From CAZVGZ01 sp964627605 (GTDB lineage: Bacteria; Latescibacterota; MWCZ01; CAZVGZ01): 46,247 nt of DNA. A program made the position numbers and the translations under genes. Below are positions 44,669-46,247 of this stretch, in pieces. The notes below the pieces were generated by a model that was given only the letters and a program-made list of their open reading frames with translations, had not been told where the DNA came from and did not search any database. Position 1 is the first letter of the stretch; the number at the start of each line of letters is the position of its first letter. The DNA is taken from contig CAZVGZ010000029.1 of the NCBI GenBank assembly GCA_964627605.1, positions 1 through 46,247 of the forward strand. Reading direction: 5' to 3'.

Positions 44669-46229
44669 TATTCTGATAGTCGGCGGCGGCACCGGTGGGT
44701 GTGCGGCGGCGATGGGCGCGGCGTCCATGGGATGTCGCGTGGTAATGACCGATGAGACCGACTGGGTTGGTGGACAGCTAACGTCGCAAGCCGTCCCGTC
44801 AGATGAACACCGTTGGATCGAATCCCATGGTTGCACCGGGCGCTATCGACGCTACAGAGAAGGTGTCCGCCAATACTACCGCGACCACTACCCTCTTACG
44901 CCAGAGGCCCGGTCAAACACTCGACTCAACCCAGGCGGTGGTGGTGTATCAAGAGTATGCCACGAACCTAGAGTCGGCTTGGCTGTGATCGAGCAGATGC
45001 TCGCCTACCCGCGCAGCTTGGGACTCCTTGATGTTCTCCTAAAACGCGTGCCGATCGCAGTGGATGCAGATGGCGACGGCGTGCGAGCCGTGACGCTTCG
45101 CCATGTCGATACAGGCGCTGAGGAGACTATTTCTGCCAAGTTTATCTTAGACGCCACCGAGTTAGGAGATCTACTGCCGATGGCGGGAGTTGAATACGTC
45201 TCAGGCGCAGAATCGCAGGATGAAACCGGTGAGCCCCACGCTGTCTCTGGCATCGCCGATCCTGAGAACGTGCAGTCCATCACCTGGTGTTTTCCGATGT
45301 CACACGACCCAGGCAGCAACCGCACTATAGACAAGCCCCAGCAGTACGACTTCTGGCGCGACTACATTCCCCAGCTAACGCCCTCATGGCCGGGCAGATT
45401 GTTGAGCTGGACCCATACCCACCCTGTCACGCTTGAGCCGTGCCCCAGGGTCTTGTTCCCGTCAGACGGCGACAGCTCGCTCTGGCGGTTCAGGCTGATA
45501 ACCACGTCAGATCACTACCCAGAAGGCCAGATGCCCATGGAGGTGTCACTAATAAACTGGCCACAAGTAGACTACTGGGAAGGCAACATCATCGACAAAC
45601 CTTTGGGCGAGGTCGAGCGGTATCTGAACGACTGCAAACAGCTCTCGCTTAGCTGGCTCTACTGGATGCAGACCGACGCTGAGAGACCCGACGGTGGTGT
45701 CGGATATCCTGGTCTATTTTTGAGGTCTGACATAGTCGGCACCGATAACGGATTGGCGAAGTATCCATATATCAGGGAATCAAGACGCATCAGAGCAGAG
45801 TTTACAGTCACCGAAAACCACGTCGGGACAGACGCGAGGGACGGGCAGCCAGCTGAACTGTTTGAAGACAGTGTAGGAGTCGGGTGCTATCGAATCGATC
45901 TGCACCCAAGCACCAGCCACGTAAACTACATCGACATCTCGTCCCTGCCTTTCCAGATACCGTTGGGAGCGCTGATCCCCATCCGCGTGGAGAACCTCAT
46001 CCCAGCGTGCAAGAACCTCGGTGTCACCCACATCACGAACGGCTGCTACCGTTTGCACCCGGTGGAGTGGAATATCGGTGAGTCGTCGGGGCTTTTGGCG
46101 GCATACTGCCTCAAACACAGCGTGAAGCCCAGAGAGGTAAGGGAAAACGCCAACCATCTCGCTGCCTACCAGAAGCTGCTTGAGGATCAGGGAGTTGAGC
46201 TTTCGTGGCCAGAAACACACCCGGTGTAA
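44649..46229 (+). CDS. FAD-dependent oxidoreductase (xanthan-lyase-operon type)
   Basis: 526 residues. Seen: VDILIVGGGTGGCAAAMGAA (FAD dinucleotide site, residues 6-25), TDETDWVGGQLTSQAVP, and a late HITNGCYRLHPVEWNIGE with ITNGxYRxHPxEW, the marker of the FAD-oxidoreductase family found beside polysaccharide and sulfated-glycan degradation genes in Planctomycetes and relatives. The reaction is not known. AGGAGAG precedes the ATG, which lies within the end of the barrel pseudogene. The gene ends 18 bases from the window edge. Confidence 0.87.
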   Translation: MADRQVDILIVGGGTGGCAAAMGAASMGCRVVMTDETDWVGGQLTSQAVPSDEHRWIESHGCTGRYRRYREGVRQYYRDHYPLTPEARSNTRLNPGGGGVSRVCHEPRVGLAVIEQMLAYPRSLGLLDVLLKRVPIAVDADGDGVRAVTLRHVDTGAEETISAKFILDATELGDLLPMAGVEYVSGAESQDETGEPHAVSGIADPENVQSITWCFPMSHDPGSNRTIDKPQQYDFWRDYIPQLTPSWPGRLLSWTHTHPVTLEPCPRVLFPSDGDSSLWRFRLITTSDHYPEGQMPMEVSLINWPQVDYWEGNIIDKPLGEVERYLNDCKQLSLSWLYWMQTDAERPDGGVGYPGLFLRSDIVGTDNGLAKYPYIRESRRIRAEFTVTENHVGTDARDGQPAELFEDSVGVGCYRIDLHPSTSHVNYIDISSLPFQIPLGALIPIRVENLIPACKNLGVTHITNGCYRLHPVEWNIGESSGLLAAYCLKHSVKPREVRENANHLAAYQKLLEDQGVELSWPETHPV

Positions 46230-46247
46230 GATGCAGATAGTAGGTAT

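Overview
This 46.2 kb window comes from a Gram-negative bacterial chromosome, moderately GC-rich by eye. It carries several lipoprotein signals, a D15/Omp85-type outer-membrane barrel, another likely outer-membrane barrel, a SPOR-domain envelope protein and an RND-type adaptor. No phylogenetic marker settles the lineage. The mix of phytanoyl-CoA-dioxygenase-like proteins, sulfatases, Gfo/Idh/MocA and URO-D-like proteins, FAD oxidoreductases of polysaccharide-use type and secreted propeller proteins resembles what is known from uncultured groups such as Latescibacterota or Poribacteria. That assignment is inference. Ten N bases inside mnmG show a scaffolded draft assembly.

Layout. 1-5.9 kb: end-cut nucleotide-sugar dehydrogenase, a broken SPOR protein and a broken lipoprotein (all minus), then a plus-strand run of CoA-binding protein, Smr protein and M42 peptidase, and a truncated RND adaptor. 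5.9-8.6 kb: hisH-hisF (minus), a small HTH protein and an outer-membrane barrel. 8.7-12.9 kb: a probable catabolic set (aldehyde dehydrogenase, Gfo/Idh/MocA, cupin, MDR dehydrogenase). 13-17.2 kb: a lipoprotein/AAA chimera, a YgfZ-like protein, a URO-D-like methyltransferase and a PAP2 phosphatase. 17.3-28.8 kb: housekeeping genes (folC, dnaG, coaD, pta, icd, an RpoD-type sigma factor) mixed with a secreted propeller/toroid protein, an M28 peptidase and a broken helix-hairpin-helix protein. 29-31.4 kb (minus): selenocysteine tRNA, DegT aminotransferase, polysaccharide deacetylase. 31.5-36.3 kb: ferritin-like protein, mnmG-rsmG, PhyH-like dioxygenase, pdxJ. 36.4-37.8 kb: a heavily decayed TPR gene. 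38.1-46.2 kb: glyA (minus), then aldo/keto reductase, two sulfatase-family enzymes, a broken D15 barrel and an FAD oxidoreductase.

The most striking overall feature is the contrast between about 35 kb of undamaged genes (core metabolism, replication, tRNA modification, catabolic enzymes) and seven or eight broken genes. Nearly all the broken ones are envelope, secreted or uptake functions. They carry some 14 frameshifts or internal stops plus several deletion fusions, and I see no insertion sequence, phage or CRISPR. This fits genuine gene erosion in a lineage simplifying its surface better than uniform sequencing error. Other points worth following are the selenocysteine tRNA, a compact orphan small-RNA unit between folC and dnaG, a HisF whose catalytic Asp130 position is Gln, and a sulfatase-family enzyme with Ser/Thr where the formylglycine Cys is expected.
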